A DNA stretch of 64,000 nt, from positions 1 to 64,000 of the forward strand of contig JAPOHD010000065.1 of assembly GCA_026671195.1 (NCBI GenBank), read 5' to 3'. The notes under the pieces are model-generated. The model ran no database searches. It had not been told where the DNA came from and saw only the letters and a program-made list of their open reading frames with translations. This document shows, in pieces, positions 53,905-62,488 of the stretch. The stretch is from Draconibacterium aestuarii. GTDB lineage: Bacteria; Bacteroidota; Bacteroidia; Bacteroidales; Prolixibacteraceae. The position numbers and the translations under genes are program-made. Each line of letters starts with the position of its first letter. The first letter of the stretch is position 1.

Positions 53905-54726
53905 TTAGCCTATTTGGTTAATGGTTTGTTTTATAAGAACCAGTTTTTGCAGTAGATTTTCCAGTAAGTCGAGGCGTAACATATTGGCTCCATCCGATTT
54001 TGCTTCCGCCGGATTTGGATGGGTTTCAATAAAAATACCATCGGCACCAACAGCAATTCCTGCGCGGGCAACCACTTCAATTAATTCGGGTTTCCCCCCG
54101 GTAACGCCGCCGGCCTGGTTGGGCTGTTGCAGCGAGTGTGTTATGTCTAAAACTACCGGTACATCCAATGTTTTCATTTCCGGAATTCCGCGGTAATCAA
54201 CCACCAAGTCCTGGTACCCAAAAGTTGTTCCCCGTTCGGTAAGCATCACATTTGGATTTCCGCTTTCGCGAACTTTAGTAACCGCAAACTGCATGGCACC
54301 GGCCGAAAGAAACTGGCCTTTTTTTATGTTGACTACTTTTCCTGTATTTGCCGCAGCTACCAGTATATCTGTTTGGCGACAAAGAAAAGCGGGTATCTGA
54401 AGTACATCAACAAACTCGGCTGCCATTGCAGCTTCTTCTGCTGTATGAATATCAGTTACCACCGGAATAGTAAAAGTTTCAGAAACCTTGCGTAATATTT
54501 TAAGTGCTTTTTCATCTCCAATTCCTGAAAATGAATCAATACGCGAACGGTTTGCTTTGCGGTACGAACCTTTAAATACATAAGGTATTTTTAAACGTTC
54601 TGAAATGGCAACAACTTTCTCGGCGATTTCCATGGACATTTTTTCACCTTCGATGGCACACGGGCCTGCCAACAGGAAGAAATTTCCTGAATCGGTATAT
54701 TTTAATTTATCAATTTGTGGAATCAT
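53905..54726 (-). CDS. kdsA: 3-deoxy-8-phosphooctulonate (KDO8P) synthase
   Basis: 273 aa from the ATG at 54724-54726; the longer frame adds an unrelated leader. Condenses phosphoenolpyruvate and arabinose-5-phosphate to KDO8P for lipid A/LPS. Motifs: FFLLAGPCAIEGEKM (16-30), KGSYRKANRSR, TDIHT, LCRQTD, KKGQFLSAGAM and THSLQQPN, IETHPNP, AKSDGANM. The cysteine at position 23 in GPC, where the E. coli enzyme has Asn, marks the metal-dependent class, with the His, Glu and Asp ligands in the later motifs. First gene of a kdsA-dinB-dabb operon. Confidence 0.95.
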   Translation of the reverse strand: MIPQIDKLKYTDSGNFFLLAGPCAIEGEKMSMEIAEKVVAISERLKIPYVFKGSYRKANRSRIDSFSGIGDEKALKILRKVSETFTIPVVTDIHTAEEAAMAAEFVDVLQIPAFLCRQTDILVAAANTGKVVNIKKGQFLSAGAMQFAVTKVRESGNPNVMLTERGTTFGYQDLVVDYRGIPEMKTLDVPVVLDITHSLQQPNQAGGVTGGKPELIEVVARAGIAVGADGIFIETHPNPAEAKSDGANMLRLDLLENLLQKLVLIKQTINQIG

Positions 54727-55474
54727 GAATTTATTTTTTGGTAGGGTAAAAGTAAGAAGAAAATAGCTAATTGTGCATAAACAGGGTTGACTGTTCATTC
54801 TGTGAGTTCAGAATTAAGAAACCGGACTTTATAAAACACAAATGGGAACCATTCTGTTACGAATAGTTCCCATTCACTTCCGAGTAACCGAAGTTGCTCT
54901 TCGTGCCAGGCTACGGTTATTTCAACCGGCATCTGTAAACTCTTGCGAATTTATTTTTGCCCTGTACCTTTCAGTTTAACCTTCTACAGTTAAACTTTCC
55001 GGTTGTTCAGTCGGTATTCGCGCTTACCTTCCTGAACGAAGTGCCATTCCAGTGTATTCAGTTTCTTTCTTACGAAATTCCCCTTTCCAATCGACACCTT
55101 GGAGTTGCCTCTTTGGTATTGTGCAGTTTTGCAGCCGAAACCTTGGTCTCATCGCTTCCTGCCTGTTGGCCCAATCTTGAAAGAACTTCTGGATTTTCTT
55201 TCAGATGATTGCCTGAACTTTGATATTCCAGATTATCGGGTTCAAACTTCGGCTTTTCCTTTGTGCCTTCCCGGAGGAAGGAAAGAATCAGATTCCATTC
55301 CAACTAAGTAATTTCCTCTTCTTCCACAATTTCAAAGCAGCCTTTTATCGCTCACCTGATAGATCAAATATACAGTGAAAATTGTAAAATACAAATGATT
55401 TTCAGGCGTTTATATTCACTGTGAATTAACCAGTGTTATTAACAATTGTTGATAAACTGACTAAAAGGTCTTTT
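54727..55474. other. 750-bp non-coding region upstream of kdsA
   Basis: No convincing gene: the frames of up to 83 codons on each strand overlap one another and match nothing I recognise. The part at 54841-54928 is dense in hairpins (listed separately). The part at 54930-55330 has a more even base composition than the flanks and could be a decayed mobile element or an RNA gene, but no family was recognised. An 8-bp inverted repeat, ACAGTGAA/TTCACTGT (55372-55379 / 55415-55422), lies just past the fucosidase stop. Confidence 0.5.
54841..54928. other. Hairpin cluster, possible structured RNA or leader
   Basis: AATGGGAAC (54841-54849) pairs with GTTCCCATT (54866-54874). CGAAG (54889-54893) pairs with CTTCG (54899-54903) and CGGTT (54914-54918) with AACCG (54924-54928). 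ACTTC (54876-54880) can instead pair with GAAGT (54890-54894), which is mutually exclusive with the second hairpin. On the minus strand this lies about 115 bp ahead of kdsA. Confidence 0.45.
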
Positions 55475-57283
55475 TTATTTTACCCACAACCATTGAAAGT
55501 TCAGTTCCTCATTTTTTGCCGGTTGAATATGCATTTCAATCTCGTAAAATCCCTTTCCCTCAAACTGTATTTTTCCTATTCGGTTTGACTTATAATTATC
55601 GATGTGCCAGTTTTGATTGGGCTCACCTACCGTTTTCCCGGTGGGTAAAACAGAATGAGAAAGTGTTTGACCGGCGGCCTTTACTGTAATTTTGCTGTTA
55701 CTTTTTTTATTTTGAAAACTGTATGAAACATCAAAAAGTTTTTCACCCGGCTCATCAATGTAAATTTTCCACTTGAAAGTTTTTTCAGTATCGATAAGCA
55801 CATGACGCGGAACTGTTCCGTGGCGTTCTAAACGGCTTATAATAAGTGATTCGTCAGCAGTTGACTGATTTTGCGGTAGAAGTGAGTATCCTCCGTCAAC
55901 AGTTTTGGCAACCAGATCATCCACAATTTCCGGTTTTGAATCGTATTCTGCCACAACCACTGAAATGTAATTGTCAGGTTCGTCGTTTGTTAATGAAATT
56001 TGGGTAAAAGCTTCGGAGTGTGAAAAACTGAGTGGCGACTTTTGTTTGTCGGCTAATAAGTAGACATTTTCCGGAGGAGCTACAATTCCTGTTAGATTCA
56101 ACTTTTTGTTTAAAGGCCAGGTATATACATGCAGGTAAAGTTTAAATTTATCTCCATCTTGTTTGCATGTAATTTTCCCCCAATCGTGTTGATCTTTGTC
56201 CAAATCAAAAGCCTGGGCACCATAAATTGCCTCGCCATTTACTTTTAGCCAGTTTCCCATTTCAAGCATTCGTTGCGAAATTTCGTAAGGTACATCGCCG
56301 TTGGCGCGGGGGCCAATATTCAGCATAAAATTACCGTTCAAACTCGCATTCCCGATTAACGATTTTAATAATGTTGTGGTAGATTTCCACTGATTGTCGG
56401 ATGAATGAAATCCCCATGAATGTGCCACTGTTGCCGGTGATTGCCAGGGGAAATCCTCTTTTTTGCTTCCCAGCTGGTTGTCGCCCAATGTTTTAAAATC
56501 GATGTCGGAATCTTCTTCGATCGAAAGTCCCAGACGCGAATTCACAAGGCAGTTGGGTTGTAAATCCCGAATAAGGGATTTTAGCTGCAAAAGCTGATCT
56601 TTTGTTACTACAGAGTTGCTATGGTGTATCCACATGTCGAACCACAACATTGAAATTTCTCCATAATTCGTCAGCAATTCCCGAATTTGTGGAATTACCT
56701 TTTCCTGCCAGTACTGGTCGTATTCTTCGGCAGAAATACCATAAATCTCGCGAGTATGGTCCCAGCCGAATCCGTGCTCCCAATCTACCCAATGCGAATA
56801 ATAAAGGCCAAGTTTTAAACCGTGTTTTTTGCATGCATCGGCTAATTCTTTAATTATATCTCGCTTAGGAGAAGTAAAATCTCCCAAATCGTAATTCCCT
56901 GTTTTACTATCCCAAAGGGCAAAACCATCGTGGTGTTTGGCGGTAATTGTAACATATTTCATCCCTGATTCTTTGGCCAGTATTACCCATTCTTCCGGAT
57001 TTATATCATCCCAGTCGAATCGGTCGAGTAATGTAACATATTCGTCACGATCAATTCGGTTGCGGTACAAAAGCCACTCTGCATAATCATTATTATTACG
57101 TAATTTTTCGCCTTTCCAATAGCCTTCAGCACCACTGTAAACTCCCCAGTGGATAAACATCCCAAACCGTGCATCGGTAAACCACTCGGCACGTTTATTT
57201 GTGTTTTTCTGGGCAAAGGTTGAATGGAAAATAAGAAGAAATAGAAAACAGGTTATTAGGTTTTTGATTGGTTTTAACATCAT
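55475..57283 (-). CDS. Alpha-L-fucosidase (GH29)
   Basis: 602 aa. Signal peptide (about 1-25, ending STFAQ), so periplasmic or secreted. GH29 catalytic domain (about 30-370): WFTDARFGMFIHWGVYS, KHHDGFALWDS (116-126), YYSHWVDW and nucleophile Asp 216 in SMLWFDMW. A C-terminal beta-sandwich region (about 375-602) follows, in the place of the usual GH29 C-terminal domain. Removes terminal alpha-L-fucose from glycans. It follows the polyamine gene nspC by 45 bp on the same strand, with no sugar gene next to it; no fucose catabolic genes are in the window. Confidence 0.93.
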   Translation of the reverse strand: MMLKPIKNLITCFLFLLIFHSTFAQKNTNKRAEWFTDARFGMFIHWGVYSGAEGYWKGEKLRNNNDYAEWLLYRNRIDRDEYVTLLDRFDWDDINPEEWVILAKESGMKYVTITAKHHDGFALWDSKTGNYDLGDFTSPKRDIIKELADACKKHGLKLGLYYSHWVDWEHGFGWDHTREIYGISAEEYDQYWQEKVIPQIRELLTNYGEISMLWFDMWIHHSNSVVTKDQLLQLKSLIRDLQPNCLVNSRLGLSIEEDSDIDFKTLGDNQLGSKKEDFPWQSPATVAHSWGFHSSDNQWKSTTTLLKSLIGNASLNGNFMLNIGPRANGDVPYEISQRMLEMGNWLKVNGEAIYGAQAFDLDKDQHDWGKITCKQDGDKFKLYLHVYTWPLNKKLNLTGIVAPPENVYLLADKQKSPLSFSHSEAFTQISLTNDEPDNYISVVVAEYDSKPEIVDDLVAKTVDGGYSLLPQNQSTADESLIISRLERHGTVPRHVLIDTEKTFKWKIYIDEPGEKLFDVSYSFQNKKSNSKITVKAAGQTLSHSVLPTGKTVGEPNQNWHIDNYKSNRIGKIQFEGKGFYEIEMHIQPAKNEELNFQWLWVK

Positions 57284-57328
57284 TTTTTTAATTTTAAGTT
57301 GTATAATAAGTTGTGTTGCCCGATTTTC

Positions 57329-58465
57329 TCAAGAAAGTCGGTTTTTAAAGTCGTTGTAATTAAACTGACGTACAATTTTAAGTTCATCTTTTTCTGTCCA
57401 GATAGCAATGGTCGGATGGTTGACTCCGTTGAACATGGTTGTTTTTACCATGGTGTAATGAATCATGTCGAGAAATACCACTTGCTCCCCAATTTGAAGC
57501 TCGTGGCCAAAATTGTAAGCTTCCATAAAATCGCCGGCCAAACAACTTGGCCCGCCTAAACGATACAAATGTTTGCTGTTTTCATTCGGATCGGTTGCCC
57601 CGACAATTTTTGGGCGGTAGGGCATTTCAAGTGTGTCGGGCATGTGGGCGGTAAACGAAACATCCAGTATTGCGGTTTTAACACCTTTGTGTTCTACAAT
57701 GTCCTGAACGGTTGATACCAGTACTCCGGTCTCCCAGGCAAAGGCACTACCCGGCTCCAAAATCACTTTTACATTGTATTTTTTTCTAAACGCTGTTAAT
57801 AGCTCAATCAGGTGCTGGTGATCGTAACCTTTACGTGTCATTAAATGACCGCCGCCCATGTTTACCCATTTCACCTGGTGCAGGTATTTCCCAAACTTGT
57901 TTTCGAGTTTTTGCAGTACCTGTTCAAGACTGAATGAATCAGATTCGCACAGCACATGAAAATGGATTCCGTCAATTCCTTCAGGAAGTTCATCAGGAAA
58001 TTCATCGATGCCAACTCCCAAACGCGAGCCCGGCGCACTGGGATTGTATAAATCAGTTTCCACATCCGAGAATTCAGGATTAACACGAATTCCACACGAA
58101 ACGGGATGATCTGTTTTCTGCGTTTCAGAATAATATTTGTAAAACTGATTAAATGAATTAAAAACGATGTGATTGCTGTAACTCAATAATTCGTCAAATT
58201 CCTTTTCAAAATAAACAGGAGAATAAACGTGAGCTCTTGTTTTCATTTCTTCAAAACAAAGCCGTGCTTCGTATAACGAACTAGCGGTGGCTCCACTAAC
58301 ATATTCGCGCACCAAAGGAAAAGCGCTCCACATGGCAAAACCTTTAAACGCAAGAATAATCTCAATACCTGCTTCTTTTTGAACCCGGTTGATCAATTCC
58401 AGGTTTTTACGCAGCAGCTTTTCATCTAAAACAAAAGCCGGAGATGGAATTTTTGAATAGTCCAC
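57329..58465 (-). CDS. nspC: Carboxynorspermidine decarboxylase
   Basis: 378 aa PLP enzyme of the alanine-racemase fold. Decarboxylates carboxyspermidine/carboxynorspermidine to spermidine/norspermidine, the last step of the alternative polyamine route. PLP lysine Lys 41 in LAFKGFAMW, the HFHVLCES segment, NMGGGHLMT (phosphate binding), EPGSAFAWETG and a C-terminal GGPSCLAGDFMEAY with the catalytic Cys. It sits directly behind the dehydrogenase that makes its substrate, separated by a small hairpin. Confidence 0.93.
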   Translation of the reverse strand: MDYSKIPSPAFVLDEKLLRKNLELINRVQKEAGIEIILAFKGFAMWSAFPLVREYVSGATASSLYEARLCFEEMKTRAHVYSPVYFEKEFDELLSYSNHIVFNSFNQFYKYYSETQKTDHPVSCGIRVNPEFSDVETDLYNPSAPGSRLGVGIDEFPDELPEGIDGIHFHVLCESDSFSLEQVLQKLENKFGKYLHQVKWVNMGGGHLMTRKGYDHQHLIELLTAFRKKYNVKVILEPGSAFAWETGVLVSTVQDIVEHKGVKTAILDVSFTAHMPDTLEMPYRPKIVGATDPNENSKHLYRLGGPSCLAGDFMEAYNFGHELQIGEQVVFLDMIHYTMVKTTMFNGVNHPTIAIWTEKDELKIVRQFNYNDFKNRLS

Positions 58466-58483
58466 AATAAAAATTTAAAAAAG

Positions 58484-58511
58484 AGAGCCCGAAGCTTAAT
58501 GCCTGGGCTCT
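58484..58511 (-). terminator. Hairpin between the two spermidine genes
   Basis: AGAGCCC (58484-58490) pairs with GGGCTCT (58505-58511) around 14 bases, in the 54-bp gap between the dehydrogenase stop and the nspC start. A run of A and T on the minus-strand exit side would allow partial termination, so nspC may be expressed at a lower level. Confidence 0.6.
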
Positions 58512-58519
58512 TTACCAAT

Positions 58520-59713
58520 TTATACTTCTAAATCGCCATTAATTTCTTCGTTCCAGGGCAGCCCGAATTCTCCGATTCTTTCCATAAACGGATCCGGATT
58601 AAATTCTTCGACGTTAAATACGCCTTTGCCCTGCCACTTGCCTGTTAAAACCATCATGGCTCCAAGCATTGCCGGAACTCCGGTGGTGTACGAAACACCT
58701 TGTGTCCCTGTTTCGTCGAAAGCTTTTTGGTGACTGCAGTTGTTCCAAACATAGTACGACTTTTCTTTGCCGTCTTTGATACCTTTTATGCGGCAACCAA
58801 TTGATGTTTCGCCTGTATAATTTTCTCCCAGATCACCCGGGTTAGGAAGTACTTCTTTTAAGAACTCAAGTGGAATAATATCAACGCCTTTGTATTTTAC
58901 AGGATCGATGCGCGACATACCAATGTTTTGAATCACGCGCAGGTGCGTTAGGTATTCTTGTCCAAAAGTCATCCAGAAACGTGCTTGCTTTAAGCTCGGA
59001 TAGTTTTTGGTTAACGATTCCAATTCTTCGTGAAACAGAACATACGAATCGCGTTGGCCGATATTTGGATAGGTGAGTGACTTTTTTATTTCAAAAGGTT
59101 CTGTTTCCACCCAGTCGCCATTTTTCCAATACTTACCTTTTTGAGTGATCTCACGAATATTGATCTCAGGATTAAAATTGGTTGCAAAAGCTTTTCCATG
59201 ATCGCCGCCGTTGCAATCTACAATATCGAGGTAGTGCATTTCGTCGAAATGGTGCTTGGCTGCATATGCAGTGTAGATACTGGTTACCCCCGGATCAAAT
59301 CCGCAACCTAAAACCGCCATAATTCCTTTTTCTTTAAAGCGATCGTGATACGCCCACTGCCAGCTGTACTCAAATTTGGCTTCATCCTTTGGTTCATAGT
59401 TGGCAGTATCAAGGTAGTTTACACCGGTTTCCAAACAGGCATCCATAATTGGTAGATCCTGGTACGGGAGAGCCACATTTATTACAAGTTCCGGTTTGAA
59501 TTGATTAATCAACGCAACCGTTTCGGCTACATTGTCGGCATCAAGTTGGGCAGTTTTAATTCTGCCTTTACCAACTTCTTTAGCAATTACATCGCATTTC
59601 GACACGGTGCGGCTCGCTAACATTATCTCTGAAAAAACTTCAGGATTATCGGCACATTTGCTGGCAACCACACGTCCAACACCACCGGCTCCAATAATCA
59701 ATACTTTACTCAT
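58520..59713 (-). CDS. Carboxynorspermidine dehydrogenase (saccharopine dehydrogenase-like)
   Basis: 397 aa. Joins putrescine (or diaminopropane) to aspartate semialdehyde and reduces the imine with NADPH to carboxyspermidine. N-terminal Rossmann motif GAGGVGRVVASKCADN (8-23). The rest follows the saccharopine-dehydrogenase-like pattern: VINVALPYQDLPIMDACLETGVNYLDTANYE and GCGFDPGVTSIYTAYAAKHHFDE, with GTQGVSYTTGVPAMLGAMM near the C-terminus. Adjacent nspC makes this assignment firm over lysine metabolism. Divergent from the agmatinase gene (108-bp gap). Confidence 0.92.
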   Translation of the reverse strand: MSKVLIIGAGGVGRVVASKCADNPEVFSEIMLASRTVSKCDVIAKEVGKGRIKTAQLDADNVAETVALINQFKPELVINVALPYQDLPIMDACLETGVNYLDTANYEPKDEAKFEYSWQWAYHDRFKEKGIMAVLGCGFDPGVTSIYTAYAAKHHFDEMHYLDIVDCNGGDHGKAFATNFNPEINIREITQKGKYWKNGDWVETEPFEIKKSLTYPNIGQRDSYVLFHEELESLTKNYPSLKQARFWMTFGQEYLTHLRVIQNIGMSRIDPVKYKGVDIIPLEFLKEVLPNPGDLGENYTGETSIGCRIKGIKDGKEKSYYVWNNCSHQKAFDETGTQGVSYTTGVPAMLGAMMVLTGKWQGKGVFNVEEFNPDPFMERIGEFGLPWNEEINGDLEV

Positions 59714-59821
59714 TTTTGTAATTTATTTAAAATATTCCATCAAAATTATTTCCCTGAATATCGTATATTTCGCCTAAATATCTATTCAGAAAAAGCTTAG
59801 GCAAATTAAGTAAAATTTTCA

Positions 59822-60850
59822 ATGGTTGATACATCAGCAAAAAAGGAATTTAATCCAAATGGAATAGGCTTAAAGAATGGTAATTTTATAGGATTACCAT
59901 TTACGCAAGAAAATGCGGCAATTGTTTTATTTCCAGTGCCATGGGATGTAACTGTTTCATATGGTGAAGGAACGGCTTTAGCTCCGGATGTGATTTTGGA
60001 GGCCTCGTCGCAGCTTGATTTATTCGATTTGGATATAAAAGAAGGCTGGAAAAAGGGAATTTATTTTCAGGAGGTAAATGCTGCAGTTATGGAAAGACGC
60101 AATGTTATGAGGCCAAAGGCAAAAAAATATATCGACTTTCTTGAGAATGGGGGAGATGTTTCAATTGATTCGGAAATGAATACCCTGCTCGATGAAATTA
60201 ATATAGAGTGTGAGGCATTGAACTACTTTGTGTATCGGGAGTCAAAAAAACTATTGGATGCGGGGAAAATTGTCGGTTTGGTTGGCGGCGATCATAGCAC
60301 ACCATTAGGTTATTTAAAAGCACTTTCCGAAAAATATTCAGAGTTTGGGGTTTTACAGATTGATGCACACCTGGATTTGCGAATAGCCTACGAGGGTTTT
60401 ACTTATTCACATGCATCGATTTTTAACAATGCCTTGCAAATAACCGCCTTAAAAAAATTGGTTCAGGTCGGTATTCGCGATTGTTGTCAGGAGGAGGTGG
60501 AACTCGCCGAAAATGATGAACGTGTTAAAATATTCTTTGATCAGCAGTTAAATTACGAAAAATTTAATGGAGCAAGTTGGAGCAGTCAATGCGATGATAT
60601 TATAGCCGACCTTCCCGGAAATGTTTATATTAGTTTTGATGTTGACGGCCTTGATCCTAAATTATGTCCATCGACGGGAACTCCTGTAGCTGGCGGGCTT
60701 GAGTTTTTTCAAGTAACCTTTTTGTTCAATAAAATAGTGGAAAGTGGACGAAAAATAATTGGTTTCGATGTATGTGAAACCGGGAATGCAGAATGGGATG
60801 CCAATGTTGCTGCACGTATAATTTATAAACTAGGTTTGCTGGCTGGTTAG
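59822..60850 (+). CDS. speB: Agmatinase/arginase family ureohydrolase
   Basis: 342 aa. Binuclear manganese ureohydrolase; in this setting it should hydrolyse agmatine to putrescine and urea. Metal ligands are visible: His 158 in GGDHS (156-160), Asp 181, His 183 and Asp 185 in DAHLDLR, and Asp 273/Asp 275 in SFDVDGLDP. It is longer than the classical agmatinase owing to an N-terminal extension and an insert before GGDHS, as in other Bacteroidota members. Agmatinase rather than arginase is inferred from the arginine decarboxylase gene that follows. Confidence 0.85.
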   Translation: MVDTSAKKEFNPNGIGLKNGNFIGLPFTQENAAIVLFPVPWDVTVSYGEGTALAPDVILEASSQLDLFDLDIKEGWKKGIYFQEVNAAVMERRNVMRPKAKKYIDFLENGGDVSIDSEMNTLLDEINIECEALNYFVYRESKKLLDAGKIVGLVGGDHSTPLGYLKALSEKYSEFGVLQIDAHLDLRIAYEGFTYSHASIFNNALQITALKKLVQVGIRDCCQEEVELAENDERVKIFFDQQLNYEKFNGASWSSQCDDIIADLPGNVYISFDVDGLDPKLCPSTGTPVAGGLEFFQVTFLFNKIVESGRKIIGFDVCETGNAEWDANVAARIIYKLGLLAG

Positions 60851-60978
60851 TTGTTTTTATTCTACACCTCTGTTTTTTCAAGCCTTTTTATTTTCAAGGA
60901 AAAATAAATCGGAAAAAATGGTTTTCTTTGTTGATTCAAACAAAGTGAAAAAATATAATAATTTTTATGGTTACGTAG

Positions 60979-62409
60979 ATGAAGAACAGCTATTTTGATT
61001 TGATTGAGCAAAGCTACTATTTTCCTCAGGAAGGCTTTGATTTAAGAGATAACTATCTAACTTTTCATGGAATCTCATTAAAATATTTAATTAAAAAATA
61101 TGGTACTCCGTTTCGCTTTATTTATTTACCGAAAATTGGAGATCAAATTAAAAAATCGCGTAACCTTTTTAATAAGGCAATCAAAAAGAATAGCTACCAG
61201 GGGCGGTATCACTATTGTTATTGTACAAAATGTAACCACTTTTCGCATGTTATCAACGAGGCATTAAAACACAATGTAAATCTTGAAACTTCATCATCAT
61301 ACGACATCGATCTGATTTTGAATCTTTTCCATGATCATAAGATACAAAAGAGTCGAATTATTGTCCATAACGGATATAAAACGGAGGAGTATCTTCGGAA
61401 GATTTTAAGCTTGCAAAAGCTAGGATTCAACAACAATATTATTGTACTCGATAGTATTAATGAATTAAAACGAGTTGAAAAACTTGCGAATGGCGAAAAA
61501 TTAAAGATTGGTATCCGAATGGCGATAAATGAAGAATCGCAATCGGCTTATTACACTTCACGATTAGGTATTCGGCACACAAAAATCGTTGAGTTTTACA
61601 ATGAAAACATAAAGGGGAAAGAGAATATTGAGCTTAAAATGCTTCATTTCTTTGTGGATTCCGGTATTAAAGACAGCTTGTATTACTGGGGAGAGTTCCA
61701 GAAGGCTTTAAAACTTTATATTGACTTGAAAAAACAGTGCGAAGAACTCGATTCTTTCAATCTTGGTGGTGGTTTCCCTATTCGAAATCATTTGGGTTTT
61801 GAGTACAACTACGAGTATATGATTAATGAAATAATCACCAATATTAAAAATGCCTGTACCCAGGAAAATATTCCTGATCCGCATATTTTTACCGAATTTG
61901 GGAAATATACGGTGGGCGAAAGCGGAGCGATTATTTTTGAAGTACTGGAGCAAAAACAACAAAACGACACTGAAAGTTGGTATATCGTTAATAATAGTTT
62001 AATGAATACTATTCCGGATGCATGGTCAATTTTTGAGAAATTTATTTTACTTCCGATAAATAAATGGGACAACGAGTACCGACGTGCGAATATTGGCGGT
62101 ATTAGTTGCGACCACTCCGATTACTACAATTCTGAAGATTTTAACCAGGAGGTGCTCTTACCTACTTACTCGGATGACGATGAGGAGCCTTTGTACCTGG
62201 GATTTTTTCATACCGGAGCATATCAGGATGCGATTAGCGGTTACGGAGGAATAAAACATTGTTTAATTCCTTCACCAAAACACGTAATAATTGATCGCGA
62301 TGAAAGAGGAAATTTTATTGATTACGTTTATCGAAACGAACAGTCAGCCGAAGAAATGTTTAAGATTCTGGGCTACAACAAGAATGAAGACACAGAAGGG
62401 GAAAGTTGA
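60979..62409 (+). CDS. Arginine decarboxylase-like PLP enzyme
   Basis: 476 aa, alanine-racemase-fold decarboxylase (Orn/DAP/Arg decarboxylase class 2). PLP lysine Lys 84 in YCYCTKCNHFSH; then VNLETSSSYDIDLIL, GIRMAINEESQSAYY, MLHFFVDSGI, NLGGGFPIRNH and FTEFGKYTVGESGA (PLP phosphate and active site). It is shorter than the ~630-aa biosynthetic SpeA of enterobacteria. Arginine to agmatine is the likely reaction, given the agmatinase 128 bp upstream; another basic amino acid or diaminopimelate is possible but less likely. A strong terminator follows. Confidence 0.82.
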   Translation: MKNSYFDLIEQSYYFPQEGFDLRDNYLTFHGISLKYLIKKYGTPFRFIYLPKIGDQIKKSRNLFNKAIKKNSYQGRYHYCYCTKCNHFSHVINEALKHNVNLETSSSYDIDLILNLFHDHKIQKSRIIVHNGYKTEEYLRKILSLQKLGFNNNIIVLDSINELKRVEKLANGEKLKIGIRMAINEESQSAYYTSRLGIRHTKIVEFYNENIKGKENIELKMLHFFVDSGIKDSLYYWGEFQKALKLYIDLKKQCEELDSFNLGGGFPIRNHLGFEYNYEYMINEIITNIKNACTQENIPDPHIFTEFGKYTVGESGAIIFEVLEQKQQNDTESWYIVNNSLMNTIPDAWSIFEKFILLPINKWDNEYRRANIGGISCDHSDYYNSEDFNQEVLLPTYSDDDEEPLYLGFFHTGAYQDAISGYGGIKHCLIPSPKHVIIDRDERGNFIDYVYRNEQSAEEMFKILGYNKNEDTEGES

Positions 62410-62433
62410 AGAAATAGAATGAGACTATAAAAT

Positions 62434-62465
62434 AACACCCCGATAATTTAAATTATCGGGGTGTT
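62434..62465. terminator. Bidirectional terminator, 16-bp perfect stem
   Basis: AACACCCCGATAATTT (62434-62449) followed directly by its exact complement (62450-62465), with T-rich sequence on both sides. It lies between the convergent arginine decarboxylase-like and araA genes and can serve both. Confidence 0.93.
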
Positions 62466-62488
62466 TTATTTGTGGAAAATAGCTTAGC

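Noticed and set aside
53921-54196. 91-aa frame opposite kdsA
   Set aside because: Lies wholly antisense to a clearly conserved enzyme gene; a shadow of kdsA codon usage.
55070-55311. Small protein genes of 70-83 aa in the kdsA upstream region
   Set aside because: Open frames overlap on both strands, have no recognisable domain, signal peptide or operon partner, and the region is better explained as non-coding or decayed.
58520-59713. Lysine-pathway saccharopine dehydrogenase
   Set aside because: Adjacent nspC and the agmatinase/decarboxylase pair point to carboxynorspermidine synthesis.
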